Below, in pieces: positions 33,255 to 42,355 of a DNA stretch of 57,601 nucleotides; the stretch's first letter is position 1, and the number at the start of each line of letters is the position of its first letter. Made by a program: the position numbers and the translations under genes. Location of the stretch: contig JANQTJ010000008.1 of NCBI GenBank assembly GCA_030731745.1, positions 1 through 57,601 of the forward strand. The letters run 5' to 3'. The notes under the pieces are model-generated. The model did not search any database. It worked only from the letters and a program-made list of their open reading frames with translations, and was not told the DNA's origin. Source of the stretch: Flaviramulus sp. (GTDB lineage Bacteria; Bacteroidota; Bacteroidia; Flavobacteriales; Flavobacteriaceae).

Positions 33255-35288
33255 ATGCAAACAGAAACTGTATTATATGTAGTATTAGTTGGAATTATAG
33301 CACTATTTTTAGCTAGTTTTCAATATTATAAAAAGGAAAAAAGCATGTCTAAACTAAACATGCTTTTTTCTTTTTTAAGATTCATTACTGTTTTTTCTGT
33401 TTTATTATTATTGATAAATCCACGATTTGAACAAATTAAGTTAACAGTAGAAAAACCAAATTTAATAATAGCTGTAGATAATTCTAGTTCTATTAAATAT
33501 TTAAAACAAGATTTAATAACAACTGATTTTGTTTATAATTTAATGAATAATAAAGCGTTAAATGAAAAGTTTAATTTAAAATATTACACTTTTGGTGAAT
33601 CATTAAAAGTGTCTGATTCGTTATCTTTTACAGAAAAACAGACAAATATTTATGATGCGTTTAGCCAATTAAATCAAGTTTACAAACAAACTATATCGCC
33701 AACAATCTTAATTTCAGATGGAAATCAAACCTATGGAAATGATTATCAATTTATTGCAAATTCTTTCAAACAACCTATTTATCCCATAATTTTAGGCGAT
33801 ACAATTTCTTATGAAGATTTAAAAATTGAACAATTAAATGTAAATAAATACGCTTATTTAAAAAACAAGTTCCCCGTTGAAGTTATATTAGTTTATAATG
33901 GAAATGAAAACAATACTTCAGATTTTGTTGTTAAAAAAGGGAACGTAACGGTTTATTCTCAAAGCGTTAACTTTACAAAAGATATTAACTCAAAAGTTTT
34001 AAATTTCACTTTACCTACAAATTCAATCGGAATAAGTAATTATAATGCTTTCATAATTCCTTTAAAAAATGAAAAAAATGTAGTAAATAATTCTAAAAAT
34101 TTCGCTGTTGAAATTATAGACCAAAAAACAAAAATTGCAATTGTTAGTGAGTTTTACCATCCAGATTTAGGTGTATTAAAGAAAAGTATTGAAAGTAACG
34201 AACAACATTCGGTTCAATTTTTAAATTCAAATGAGATAATTAGTCAAATAAATGATTATCAATTAGTTATATTATACCAGCCAAATAATTTATTTAAACA
34301 AATTTTTGAACTTTTAGAGATGCAAAACAGAAATAAATTTGTTATTATTGGTTCTAAAACAGATTTAGAATTTATAAATAAAGTCAATGATGATTTTGAT
34401 TTTGAAATCACAAATCAAACTGAAAATTATCAAGCTGAATTAAACAAAAGTTATGCACCTTTTTTAGTTGATGATATAAATTTTGAATCATTTCCTCCTT
34501 TAGTATCTAATTACGGATCAGTTATTTTTTCTAAACCTATCGAAACTATTTTAAATAAAACGTTGAATGGTATTTCTACTAATGAGCCATTACTTTTTAC
34601 TTTTGAAAGTAATGGAACAAGAGAGGCTGTTTTATTAGGAGAGAATATTTGGCTATGGCGCGCTCAGAGCTACATGAATTCAAAGTCTTTCAACGAATTT
34701 GATGATTTTTTAGGGAAATTAGTACAATATTTAGCTTCAAATAAACAAAAAAGTAGATTAAATATCGATTACGAATCATTTTATTATGGCAGTAGTAAAA
34801 TTGTTATTAAAGCTGAATTTTTTGATAAAAACTATGTGTTTGATACTCGCGAAACACTTAATATCACTTTAGTTGATAATGTTTCTAAAGAGCAAAAGGT
34901 GTTGCCTTTAACTTTAAAAAACAATAATTATCAAGTAGATTTAAGTAGTTTAAAACCTTCTAGTTACACTTTTACTATTAAAGCTTCAAACGAAAATTTA
35001 TCAAATTCTGGTAGTTTTCAAATTTTGCAATATGAAGTTGAGCAACAATTTTTGAGTGCCAATGTAACAAAAATGAAACAATTAGCTACTAATAGTTGTG
35101 GAACTACTTTTTTTATAGATAATACTAAAGATTTGTCAAGTGCCTTAATAAATGATAATAGATTTACTTCAATTCAAAAAAGCAGTAAAAATACCATACC
35201 TTTGATAGATTGGAAATATTTACTAGCTATTATAGCATTAAGCTTAGGAATAGAGTGGTTTTTAAGAAAATATAACGGATTAATTTAA
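33255..35288 (+). CDS. large membrane protein with VWA-like domain
   Basis: The 677 residues comprise two N-terminal membrane segments (about 5-21 and 37-56), a long soluble region and a C-terminal segment (LLAIIALSLGIEWFL). Right after the N-terminal segments, LIIAVDNSSSIKYL gives a MIDAS-like DxSxS, and later TILISDGNQTYGNDY fits a von Willebrand A fold. The layout recalls BatA/BatB-type and vWFA-TM proteins of Bacteroidota. The large central part is probably periplasmic and beta-rich. Function is unknown; complex assembly or envelope stress are guesses. It is probably co-transcribed with fabG upstream and the SPFH gene 14 bases downstream. Confidence 0.7.
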   Translation: MQTETVLYVVLVGIIALFLASFQYYKKEKSMSKLNMLFSFLRFITVFSVLLLLINPRFEQIKLTVEKPNLIIAVDNSSSIKYLKQDLITTDFVYNLMNNKALNEKFNLKYYTFGESLKVSDSLSFTEKQTNIYDAFSQLNQVYKQTISPTILISDGNQTYGNDYQFIANSFKQPIYPIILGDTISYEDLKIEQLNVNKYAYLKNKFPVEVILVYNGNENNTSDFVVKKGNVTVYSQSVNFTKDINSKVLNFTLPTNSIGISNYNAFIIPLKNEKNVVNNSKNFAVEIIDQKTKIAIVSEFYHPDLGVLKKSIESNEQHSVQFLNSNEIISQINDYQLVILYQPNNLFKQIFELLEMQNRNKFVIIGSKTDLEFINKVNDDFDFEITNQTENYQAELNKSYAPFLVDDINFESFPPLVSNYGSVIFSKPIETILNKTLNGISTNEPLLFTFESNGTREAVLLGENIWLWRAQSYMNSKSFNEFDDFLGKLVQYLASNKQKSRLNIDYESFYYGSSKIVIKAEFFDKNYVFDTRETLNITLVDNVSKEQKVLPLTLKNNNYQVDLSSLKPSSYTFTIKASNENLSNSGSFQILQYEVEQQFLSANVTKMKQLATNSCGTTFFIDNTKDLSSALINDNRFTSIQKSSKNTIPLIDWKYLLAIIALSLGIEWFLRKYNGLI

Positions 35289-35302
35289 ATTAAAATTAGA
35301 CA

Positions 35303-36118
35303 ATGGAAAAATTACCAAAAATTGCAATACCATTAATAATAGCAGCTATCATTTTAATAGTTGTTTTATCAAAATCAGCAGTAACAATTAACTCAGGTGA
35401 AGCAGGTGTTTTATTTGAAACTTTCGGAAAAGGTGTTGTTACCGATGAGCCACCTATGGATGAGGGCTTTCATATCGTAGCACCATGGAATAAGGTTTAT
35501 GTCTACGAAGTACGTCAGCAAGAACTTTTTGAAAAAATGAAAGTGTTATCTTCAAATGGATTAGAAATTCAAATTGACGCTTCAGCTTGGTACGAACCAA
35601 TTTATAACGATTTAGGAAATTTGCATCAATCACTTGGCCAAAATTATTTACAACGTGTTATTCAGCCAGCAATTCGCTCAGCAGCAAGAAGTGTTGTAGG
35701 ACGTTATACCCCAGAACAACTATATTCTAGTAAGCGTGATGCTATTCAAGATGAAATTTATGCTGAAACAAAAAAAATATTAGACAAACAATATGTACAA
35801 CTAAATGAAGTTTTAGTTCGGGATGTTACACTGCCTAATACCATAAAAGAAGCTATTGAACGTAAATTACGTCAAGAACAAGAATCTTTAGAGTACGAAT
35901 TTAGATTAGTTACAGCAGCAAAAGAAGCAGAAAAAGTAATTATTGAAGCACAAGGTAAAGCAGAATCAAATCGTATTTTAAGTGCGTCATTAACTGATAA
36001 AATTTTACAAGACAAAGGTATTGATGCAACTATGAAATTAGCAGAATCACCAAATAGTAAAGTGATTGTAATTGGTTCTGGAGACAGTGGTTTACCAATT
36101 ATTTTAGGAAATCAATAA
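35303..36118 (+). CDS. SPFH/prohibitin-family membrane protein
   Basis: This 271-residue Band 7 protein has one N-terminal membrane segment at about residues 7-25 (IAIPLIIAAIILIVVLS). The SPFH domain follows (VTINSGEAGVLFETFGKGV, EGFHIVAPWNKVYVYEVRQQ, SAARSVVGRYTPEQLYSSKRDAI). A coiled-coil rich in Ala, Glu and Lys (ESLEYEFRLVTAAKEAEKVIIEAQGKAES) is next. The pattern is that of prohibitins, which form large rings on the membrane and often guard FtsH-type proteases. It closes the fabG-VWA-SPFH unit, followed by a terminator. Confidence 0.9.
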   Translation: MEKLPKIAIPLIIAAIILIVVLSKSAVTINSGEAGVLFETFGKGVVTDEPPMDEGFHIVAPWNKVYVYEVRQQELFEKMKVLSSNGLEIQIDASAWYEPIYNDLGNLHQSLGQNYLQRVIQPAIRSAARSVVGRYTPEQLYSSKRDAIQDEIYAETKKILDKQYVQLNEVLVRDVTLPNTIKEAIERKLRQEQESLEYEFRLVTAAKEAEKVIIEAQGKAESNRILSASLTDKILQDKGIDATMKLAESPNSKVIVIGSGDSGLPIILGNQ

Positions 36119-36135
36119 TATATTGGGGTATTAAT

Positions 36136-36174
36136 AAAAAAGCGTGTAACTCTTTTGAATTACAAGCTTTTTTA
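36136..36174. terminator. terminator between the SPFH and thioredoxin-like genes
   Basis: AAAAAGCgTGTAA pairs with TTACAaGCTTTTTT around a short loop, with A and T runs on the outer sides, so it may serve both convergent genes. Confidence 0.75.
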
Positions 36175-36179
36175 TACTA

Positions 36180-36695
36180 TCATTTTGTGAAAATTTTTGA
36201 AATAATATTTAATTCATCAGGTTTTAACGAAGATGTCATTTCTAACTTTTTAATAAAAATGGCAACTTCTTCCTCGGAGGATGGACAACCTAAATTTTGT
36301 CCCTTTTCATCAAAACTATCTGCTAACAATTCGCCATCACTATTAAAAATTAACCAAAACGGAATACCACTATTCCCACCTTTATATTTAATCAATAAAT
36401 CTTCTGCACCCGGATTTTCAAGATGTTTGTTGTTAGAAGATTCTTTAACAGTTAAATGTTCAATAACATAATTAGTATCAAAAAAAGATTTACAAGCTTC
36501 GTTATTCATTCCCTTATCCATCTTCTTGCACCAACCACACCATGACGCATTAAACATTACAAATACATTTTTATTTTCTAATTTAGCTTTTTTAGAAGCA
36601 TTTTTAAGAATATCAGACGCTGTATCTTGGGCGCCAGATAAATTAACCATTACAAAAAGAATAAGTAAGAAGTAAACAGAAAATTTGAATTCCAT
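36180..36695 (-). CDS. exported thioredoxin-fold protein
   Basis: This 171-residue protein has a signal peptide (MEFKFSVYFLLILFVMVNLSGAQ) and a thioredoxin fold with the redox motif WCGWCKKM near residue 52 and a cis-Pro in GNSGIPFWLIFN. It is expected in the periplasm, where it could reduce or oxidise disulfides. A third cysteine (NEACKSFF) and a fourth near the end (LGCPSSEEE) are present. The CGWC pair and the helical N-terminus (ASDILKNASKKAKLENK) match DsbD-gamma/TlpA-like thioredoxins. It stands alone. Confidence 0.85.
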   Translation of the reverse strand: MEFKFSVYFLLILFVMVNLSGAQDTASDILKNASKKAKLENKNVFVMFNASWCGWCKKMDKGMNNEACKSFFDTNYVIEHLTVKESSNNKHLENPGAEDLLIKYKGGNSGIPFWLIFNSDGELLADSFDEKGQNLGCPSSEEEVAIFIKKLEMTSSLKPDELNIISKIFTK

Positions 36696-36814
36696 ATTTT
36701 TATTTTAGGTGTTTGTTTTATGAAAATATTTAATTTTATTCATTTAGATATTAAATAAACCATAATATTTTAAATTTTAAATATAAAAACTTTTAATTAT
36801 AAATATTTATTCAT

Positions 36815-36822
36815 GATATTTG
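36815..36822 (+). promoter_or_regulatory. probable -7 box of the his operon
   Basis: GATATTTG differs from TAnnTTTG only at the first base. It would start transcription near 36829, 13 bases before the leader peptide ATG. The rest of 36696-36814 is AT-rich and holds nothing recognisable. Confidence 0.35.
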
Positions 36823-36841
36823 CTAAATATTAAAATAAATA

Positions 36842-36898
36842 ATGAAAATTGTTCAATTACATCATCATCATTTTCAAATTTGCTCTCAAGCGAAGTGA
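36842..36898 (+). CDS. hisL: histidine operon leader peptide
   Basis: An 18-codon ORF, MKIVQLHHHHFQICSQAK, has four consecutive His codons (36860-36871) and ends TGA at 36896-36898. It lies 107 bases before hisG, directly ahead of an antiterminator/terminator pair, as in classical his leaders. A ribosome stalled at the His codons leaves 36884-36892 free; one that reaches the stop codon covers it. Confidence 0.9.
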   Translation: MKIVQLHHHHFQICSQAK

Positions 36899-36957
36899 AG
36901 ATGTATTGAATAAAATCAACATATTTAAAACCCGTTTGAGACAATCAAGCGGGTTTT
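36884..36957 (+). terminator. his attenuator: antiterminator and intrinsic terminator
   Basis: Terminator: AAAACCCG and TTTGA (36927-36939) pair with TCAAG and CGGGTTTT (36945-36957), giving a GC-centred stem with one G-U pair, followed by a T-rich tail. Antiterminator: TCTCAAGCG (36884-36892), inside the last leader codons, pairs with CGTTTGAGA (36933-36941), nine pairs with one G-U, and destroys the 5' arm of the terminator. The two folds exclude each other. A third helix is possible between CAATCAAGC (36942-36950) and GCTTGATTG (36972-36980), exact complements; it also excludes the terminator. Confidence 0.88.
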
Positions 36958-37005
36958 TATTTTAATCTAAAGCTTGATTGTTTTAAACTCATAAAAAAAA
37001 TCAAA

Positions 37006-37863
37006 ATGAGTGTATTAAGAATTGCAGTACAAAAATCTGGTCGTTTACACGACGAATCGATGGAACTATTGAAAGACATCGGAATTTCAATCGATAATGG
37101 AATTGATCAACTAAAGGCTTCGGCTAGAAATTTTCCAGTAGAAGTTTTTTATTTAAGAAATGGCGATATCCCTCAATATTTAAAAGATGGTGTAGTAGAT
37201 GCTGCTATTATTGGAGAAAATGTTTTAATAGAAAAAGGAGAAGGCATTAATATTGTCGAAAAATTAGGTTTTTCTTCTTGTAGAGTTTGTATTGCTGTTC
37301 CAAAAAACATGGGATACAAAAGCATAAAAGACTTAGATGGCAAACGTATTGCAACGTCGTATCCTAATACAGTACAAATGTATTTAGATAAGGAAGGAGT
37401 TAAAGCTCACTTACACATCATTAACGGTTCTGTTGAAATTGCTCCTAATATAGGTTTAGCCGATGCTATTTGCGATATCGTTTCTAGTGGCAGCACCTTA
37501 TTTAAAAACAATTTAAAAGAGGTTGAAATGATTTTGAAATCGGAAGCTGTTCTTGCAGTTTCTCCTATTTTAGATGAAGAAAAACAAGCTATTTTAGATA
37601 AAATTCAGTTCAGAATTAAGTCTGTTTTAAAAGGAAGAAATTCAAAATACGTGTTATTGAATGCTCCAAACGATAAAGTTAAAGATATTATTAGTGTTTT
37701 ACCAGGCATGAAAAGTCCAACCGTTTTACCTTTAGCTGAAGCAGGTTGGAGCTCGATTCACTCTGTAATTAGTAAAAACCAGTTTTGGGATGTTATAGAC
37801 GATTTAAAAGCTAAAGGAGCCCAAGGTATTTTAGTTTGTCCTATTGAAAAAATGGTTTTATAA
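37006..37863 (+). CDS. hisG: HisG, ATP phosphoribosyltransferase (long form)
   Basis: HisG carries out the first, committed step of histidine synthesis, joining PRPP and ATP. The 285 residues match the long form with a C-terminal ACT-like regulatory domain, the target of histidine feedback inhibition. Motifs are AVQKSGRLHDESMELL, GVVDAAIIGENVL, KRIATSYPNTV, the PRPP loop GLADAICDIVSSGSTL, and C-terminal PGMKSPTVLPLAEAGWSSIHSVI. It is the first gene behind the attenuator. The GNAT gene follows 10 bases after its stop. Confidence 0.96.
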   Translation: MSVLRIAVQKSGRLHDESMELLKDIGISIDNGIDQLKASARNFPVEVFYLRNGDIPQYLKDGVVDAAIIGENVLIEKGEGINIVEKLGFSSCRVCIAVPKNMGYKSIKDLDGKRIATSYPNTVQMYLDKEGVKAHLHIINGSVEIAPNIGLADAICDIVSSGSTLFKNNLKEVEMILKSEAVLAVSPILDEEKQAILDKIQFRIKSVLKGRNSKYVLLNAPNDKVKDIISVLPGMKSPTVLPLAEAGWSSIHSVISKNQFWDVIDDLKAKGAQGILVCPIEKMVL

Positions 37864-37873
37864 TACTTTATTT

Positions 37874-38317
37874 ATGGACGAATGTTTTATTATAGAATTA
37901 ATTCCATACGAACGCATGGAAACTATTCTTCCATTGGTAGTTTTGCTTAACGAAGATAGATTTACTTATGCTCTTTTGCAAAAAAGACTCAATGCCATGT
38001 TAGATATGGGAGGTTACCAATGTATTGGTGTTTATCATAAGGAAGAACTTATTGGAATTTGCGGTTTTTGGGTTTTAAATAAGCTTTACGCAGGAAAACA
38101 TTTAGAGCCAGATAATGTATATGTTAAACCAGATTATCGTAGCCATGGTATAGGTAATTTAATGATGAATTGGTTGTTTGATTATGCAAAGCAAATTGGT
38201 TGTGAGGGATTGGAAGTGAACTGCTATGCAAAAAACATAAAAGGTAAGAAGTTTTGGGAAACTCAAGGTTTTGAACCTTTGGGATTTCATATGATTAAAA
38301 AATTTAGTCAATTTTAA
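37874..38317 (+). CDS. GNAT-family acetyltransferase inside the his operon
   Basis: This 147-residue N-acetyltransferase (from the ATG at 37874) has the GNAT core: GVYHKEELIGICGFWVL (strands 3-4), the acetyl-CoA loop VYVKPDYRSHGIGNLMMNWL (motif A, RSHGIG), and CEGLEVNCYAKNIKGKKFWETQGFEPLG (motif B). The substrate is unknown. It sits between hisG and hisD with gaps of 10 bases and 1 base, so it must share the his transcript and its attenuation. An upstream ATG overlapping hisG would add ten residues but looks less likely. Confidence 0.85.
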   Translation: MDECFIIELIPYERMETILPLVVLLNEDRFTYALLQKRLNAMLDMGGYQCIGVYHKEELIGICGFWVLNKLYAGKHLEPDNVYVKPDYRSHGIGNLMMNWLFDYAKQIGCEGLEVNCYAKNIKGKKFWETQGFEPLGFHMIKKFSQF

Positions 38318-38318
38318 A

Positions 38319-39605
38319 ATGAATAAAATATACAACCCAGATAAAAACGACTGGAACGATGTTTTAAAACGGCCAACACAAACTGTTGGAGATATTGAAA
38401 CTAAGGTTCTCGAAATTTTTAACGATGTGCGCTTTAATGGAGATAAGGCAATAGCTAAATACACCCTGCAATTTGATGGCATTACTTTAGATTCTAATGT
38501 GGTGACTGCTCTAGAAATTGAAAAAGCTGTTACAAGTGTTTCAGATGAACTAAAAAATGCCATTAAAACTGCAAAGCAAAATATTGAAGTATTTCACACA
38601 GCTCAAAAAACAAATAGAGTTGAAGTAGAAACTTCTAAAGGTGTACAATGTTGGCAAGAAAAGCGTCCAATTCAAAAAGTCGGCTTGTATATTCCAGGTG
38701 GTACGGCGCCATTATTTTCAACAGTTTTAATGTTAGCTGTTCCTGCACAAATTGCAGGTTGTCAAGAAATTGTTTTGTGTTCTCCACCTAATAAAACAGG
38801 TGCATTGGCGCCAGAAATTTTATATGCAGCACAACTTTGTGGTGTTACAAAAATCATTAAAGTAGGAGGTATTCAGGCCATTGCAGGATTAACTTTTGGA
38901 ACTCAAAATATACCGCAAGTTTATAAAATATTCGGACCTGGAAATCAGTTTGTAACAGTAGCGAAACAATTAGCAACTAAGTTTGGTGTAGCTATTGACA
39001 TGCCTGCTGGCCCTAGTGAGCTTTTAGTAGTTGCAGATGAATTAGCAAATCCTTCATACATTGCTTCAGACTTATTAAGTCAGGCAGAACATGGCATTGA
39101 TAGTCAGGTTATTTTAGTATCCACATCTATCAACTTAATTAACGAAGTTTCATTCGAAGTTGAAAAGCAATTGGCTTTACTTCCGCGTAAAACAATAGCA
39201 GAAAAAGCGATAGCAAACTCTAAACTTATTTATGTTGAAAATGATTCTGTAGCCTTAGACATGATTAATGAGTATGGTCCAGAACATTTTATCATTTGTT
39301 CTAAAAATGAAGATTTTTACGTCAATAATATCGCAAATGCAGGCTCCGTATTTATTGGAGATTATACTCCTGAAAGTGCAGGCGATTATGCGTCGGGAAC
39401 CAATCATACGCTTCCAACAAATGGGTTTAGTAAAGCCTATTCTGGAGTTAATTTAGATAGTTTTTCTAAGAGTATGACATTCCAAAAAATATCAAAGGAA
39501 GGAATTTTGGATATAGGTAAAACCATCGAATTAATGGCCGAAGCCGAGGGATTACAAGGTCATAAAAATGCGGTATCTATTCGATTAAAAGATTTAAAAC
39601 AATGA
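38319..39605 (+). CDS. hisD: HisD, histidinol dehydrogenase
   Basis: HisD catalyses the last two steps of histidine synthesis, oxidising histidinol to histidine with NAD and zinc. The 428-residue protein has VGLYIPGGTAPLFSTVLMLA, IFGPGNQFVTVAKQL, DMPAGPSELLVVADE, SDLLSQAEHG with zinc-binding Gln and His, and C-terminal PESAGDYASGTNHTLPT. Its stop overlaps the hisC start by four bases (ATGA), so the two are translationally coupled. Confidence 0.97.
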   Translation: MNKIYNPDKNDWNDVLKRPTQTVGDIETKVLEIFNDVRFNGDKAIAKYTLQFDGITLDSNVVTALEIEKAVTSVSDELKNAIKTAKQNIEVFHTAQKTNRVEVETSKGVQCWQEKRPIQKVGLYIPGGTAPLFSTVLMLAVPAQIAGCQEIVLCSPPNKTGALAPEILYAAQLCGVTKIIKVGGIQAIAGLTFGTQNIPQVYKIFGPGNQFVTVAKQLATKFGVAIDMPAGPSELLVVADELANPSYIASDLLSQAEHGIDSQVILVSTSINLINEVSFEVEKQLALLPRKTIAEKAIANSKLIYVENDSVALDMINEYGPEHFIICSKNEDFYVNNIANAGSVFIGDYTPESAGDYASGTNHTLPTNGFSKAYSGVNLDSFSKSMTFQKISKEGILDIGKTIELMAEAEGLQGHKNAVSIRLKDLKQ

Positions 39606-40636
39606 GTATTCAAAATTTAATTCGTCCAATCATAAAAGCTTTAAAACCTTATTCATCAGCACGTGATGAGTTTCAAGGTGCTACTGATAATATGGTGTTT
39701 TTAGATGCTAACGAAAACCCTTTTGAAAACGGTGTAAACAGATATCCTGATCCACATCAAAGAACATTAAAAGCTATGCTTTCTGAAATTAAACACGTTT
39801 CAACAAAAAACATCCTATTAGGTAATGGGAGTGACGAAGTTTTAGATTTAATTTTTAGGGCTTTTTGTGAACCTAATCAAGACAATATTCTCATTTTGCC
39901 ACCTACTTATGGTATGTATGAAGTATTAGCTAATTTGAATGCAATAAGTATTAAAGCGATAAATTTAGATGAAGCTTTTCAACCTAAACTGGATGCTATT
40001 TTAAATGCAGCTGATTCTAATAGTAAATTGCTTTTTATTTGTTCGCCAAACAATCCCTCAGGGAATAGTTTTAATACCAAAGTCATTGAAGAATTAGTTT
40101 CAAAATTTAAAGGCATAGTGGTTATTGATGAAGCTTATATTGATTTTTCTAATGAAATGAGTTGGATTTCAAAATTAAATACATATCCAAATTTAATTGT
40201 AACCCAAACATTATCCAAAGCTTACGCAATGGCTGGAATTCGTTTAGGTATCTGTTATGCTTCCAAGGAAATAATTAGAGTTTTAAACACTATAAAACCA
40301 CCTTACAATATAAACGAATTGACTCAGAAAAAAGCCATTGAATTATTAAGCATCAATGATTTAGCTCTTAATCAAATTCAAGATATTTTAAAAGAACGTG
40401 ATTTGATGATTTCTGAGCTAGAATCTATAAATTTTATCTTTAAAATATATCCATCTGATGCTAATTTTGTTTTGGTTAAAGTTGATGATGCTAATAAACG
40501 TTACAATCAACTTATCGAAAAAGGCATCGTGATAAGAAATAGAACAACCCAACCTGGATGTGAAAACACATTACGATTAACAGTTGGTACAGCTCAAGAA
40601 AATAAAACCCTTTTAAGCACTTTAAAGACATTATAA
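39602..40636 (+). CDS. hisC: HisC, histidinol-phosphate aminotransferase
   Basis: HisC is a PLP enzyme that converts imidazole-acetol phosphate to histidinol phosphate. The 344-residue protein has FLDANENPFENG, LGNGSDEVLDLIFRAF, PPTYGMYEV, SPNNPSGN and VVIDEAYIDFS. The PLP lysine lies in TLSKAYAMAGIRLGI, and the phosphate-binding arginines are in the C-terminal part (NTLRLTVG). It overlaps hisD by four bases and ends directly at hisB. Confidence 0.96.
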   Translation: MSIQNLIRPIIKALKPYSSARDEFQGATDNMVFLDANENPFENGVNRYPDPHQRTLKAMLSEIKHVSTKNILLGNGSDEVLDLIFRAFCEPNQDNILILPPTYGMYEVLANLNAISIKAINLDEAFQPKLDAILNAADSNSKLLFICSPNNPSGNSFNTKVIEELVSKFKGIVVIDEAYIDFSNEMSWISKLNTYPNLIVTQTLSKAYAMAGIRLGICYASKEIIRVLNTIKPPYNINELTQKKAIELLSINDLALNQIQDILKERDLMISELESINFIFKIYPSDANFVLVKVDDANKRYNQLIEKGIVIRNRTTQPGCENTLRLTVGTAQENKTLLSTLKTL

Positions 40637-41773
40637 ATGAAGCGCGTATTATTTATCGATAGAGACGGCACTTTAGTTTTAGAGCCACCAGTGGATTATC
40701 AATTAGATACTTTAGAAAAATTAGAATTCTACCCAAAAGTATTTCAATACATGGCTAAAATAGCTAGAGAATTGGATTATGAATTGGTTATGGTAACGAA
40801 TCAAGATGGTTTAGGTACAGATTCTTTTCCAGAAGATACTTTTTGGCCTGCACAAAATAAAATAGTAAACGCTTTTGAAAAAGAAGGTGTTGTGTTTGAT
40901 GCAGTTTTTATTGACAAAACATTTCCGTATGAAAATGCACCTACTCGTAAGCCAAGAACAGGTTTATTAACTAAATACTTTTCTGAAGCATACGATTTAG
41001 AGAACTCATTTGTTTTGGGTGATAGAATCACGGATATGGAATTAGCTAAGAATCTTGGTGCTAAAGGCATCTATCTTTCTAAAGATCCGGATTTAGGTGC
41101 TAACGAAATTGAAACTTCTCAAGAAGATGTATTTAACGCCATTGCTTTAAAAACCACCGATTGGGAGAAAATATATGAGTTTTTAAAACTGAAAGATCGT
41201 GTTTCTGAAATAACTAGAAATACCAACGAAACAAAAATATATATCAAGTTAAATCTTGATGGTTCTGGTAAAAACAATATTGATACAGGACTTTCTTTTT
41301 TCGATCACATGCTAGATCAAATAGGTCGTCATGGAGCTATGGATTTAACTATTAAAGTGGATGGCGATTTAGATGTTGATGAGCACCACACCATTGAAGA
41401 TACCATGATTGCTTTAGGGGAATTATTCAATAAAGCTTTAGGAAATAAATTGGGTATTGAACGCTATGGATTCTGTTTGCCAATGGATGACTGTTTAGCG
41501 CAAGTGGCAGTAGATTTTGGCGGACGTAATTGGTTAGAATGGGATGTTGAATTTAAACGCGAAAAAATAGGCGATATGCCAACCGAAATGTTTTTTCATT
41601 TGTTTAAATCATTTACTGATGGTGCTAAATGTAATTTGAATATTAAGGCCGAAGGCACCAATGAACATCATAAAATTGAAGGTATTTTTAAAGCCTTTGC
41701 AAAAGCTATGAAAATGGCAGTAAAACGAGATGCAAACAAGATGTTTTTACCATCAACTAAAGGCATGTTATGA
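40637..41773 (+). CDS. hisB: HisB, histidinol-phosphatase / imidazoleglycerol-phosphate dehydratase fusion
   Basis: This 378-residue bifunctional protein has about 165 N-terminal residues forming a HAD histidinol-phosphatase ([32 protein letters not shown]); the usual CxHx zinc cysteines are not obvious. The C-terminal 190 residues are IGP dehydratase with the manganese His motifs ([34 protein letters not shown]). The fusion is as in enterobacteria and flavobacteria. Its stop overlaps the hisH start by four bases. Confidence 0.96.
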   Translation: MKRVLFIDRDGTLVLEPPVDYQLDTLEKLEFYPKVFQYMAKIARELDYELVMVTNQDGLGTDSFPEDTFWPAQNKIVNAFEKEGVVFDAVFIDKTFPYENAPTRKPRTGLLTKYFSEAYDLENSFVLGDRITDMELAKNLGAKGIYLSKDPDLGANEIETSQEDVFNAIALKTTDWEKIYEFLKLKDRVSEITRNTNETKIYIKLNLDGSGKNNIDTGLSFFDHMLDQIGRHGAMDLTIKVDGDLDVDEHHTIEDTMIALGELFNKALGNKLGIERYGFCLPMDDCLAQVAVDFGGRNWLEWDVEFKREKIGDMPTEMFFHLFKSFTDGAKCNLNIKAEGTNEHHKIEGIFKAFAKAMKMAVKRDANKMFLPSTKGML

Positions 41774-42354
41774 TGAAACTTGTAATTATAAATTACGGTG
41801 CAGGAAATATTAAAAGTATTCAATTTGCCTTTAAAAGACTGGGGGTTAATGCTATTTTATCTAACGATCCGGAAGAAATTTTAAATGCAGATAAAATTAT
41901 ATTTCCAGGTGTTGGTGAGGCTAGTACGGCTATGAAAATGTTAGTTGAAAGTGGATTAGATACATTAATACCTACCTTAAAACAACCTGTTTTAGGAATT
42001 TGTTTAGGGATGCAATTATTATGTAAATCTACTGAAGAGGGAAATACCAAGGGATTAGGCATCTTTCAAACAGATGTTAAACGATTTCCTAATGATTTAA
42101 AAGTACCTCAAATGGGTTGGAATGTTATAAAAGAGCTAAAGTCAAATCTTTTTAGTGGTATTAAAGAAAATGAGTACATGTATCTTGTGCATAGTTATTA
42201 TGCCGAACATTGTAACGAAACTATATCCGCAACAGATTACGGATTAAATTATGCTTCAGCTTTAAAGCATAAAAATTTTTATGGGGTTCAATTTCATCCA
42301 GAAAAGAGTAGTTTAGCAGGAGAACAAATTTTAAAGAATTTTTTAGAATTATAA
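41773..42354 (+). CDS. hisH: HisH, glutamine amidotransferase subunit of IGP synthase
   Basis: HisH releases ammonia from glutamine and hands it to HisF. The 193-residue class I glutamine amidotransferase has [23 protein letters not shown], the nucleophile Cys in [10 protein letters not shown], and His/Glu of the triad in GVQFHPEKS. Two ATG codons occur in a row at 41770 and 41773; the second gives the usual [12 protein letters not shown]. It is one base from hisA. Confidence 0.95.
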   Translation: MKLVIINYGAGNIKSIQFAFKRLGVNAILSNDPEEILNADKIIFPGVGEASTAMKMLVESGLDTLIPTLKQPVLGICLGMQLLCKSTEEGNTKGLGIFQTDVKRFPNDLKVPQMGWNVIKELKSNLFSGIKENEYMYLVHSYYAEHCNETISATDYGLNYASALKHKNFYGVQFHPEKSSLAGEQILKNFLEL

Positions 42355-42355
42355 T

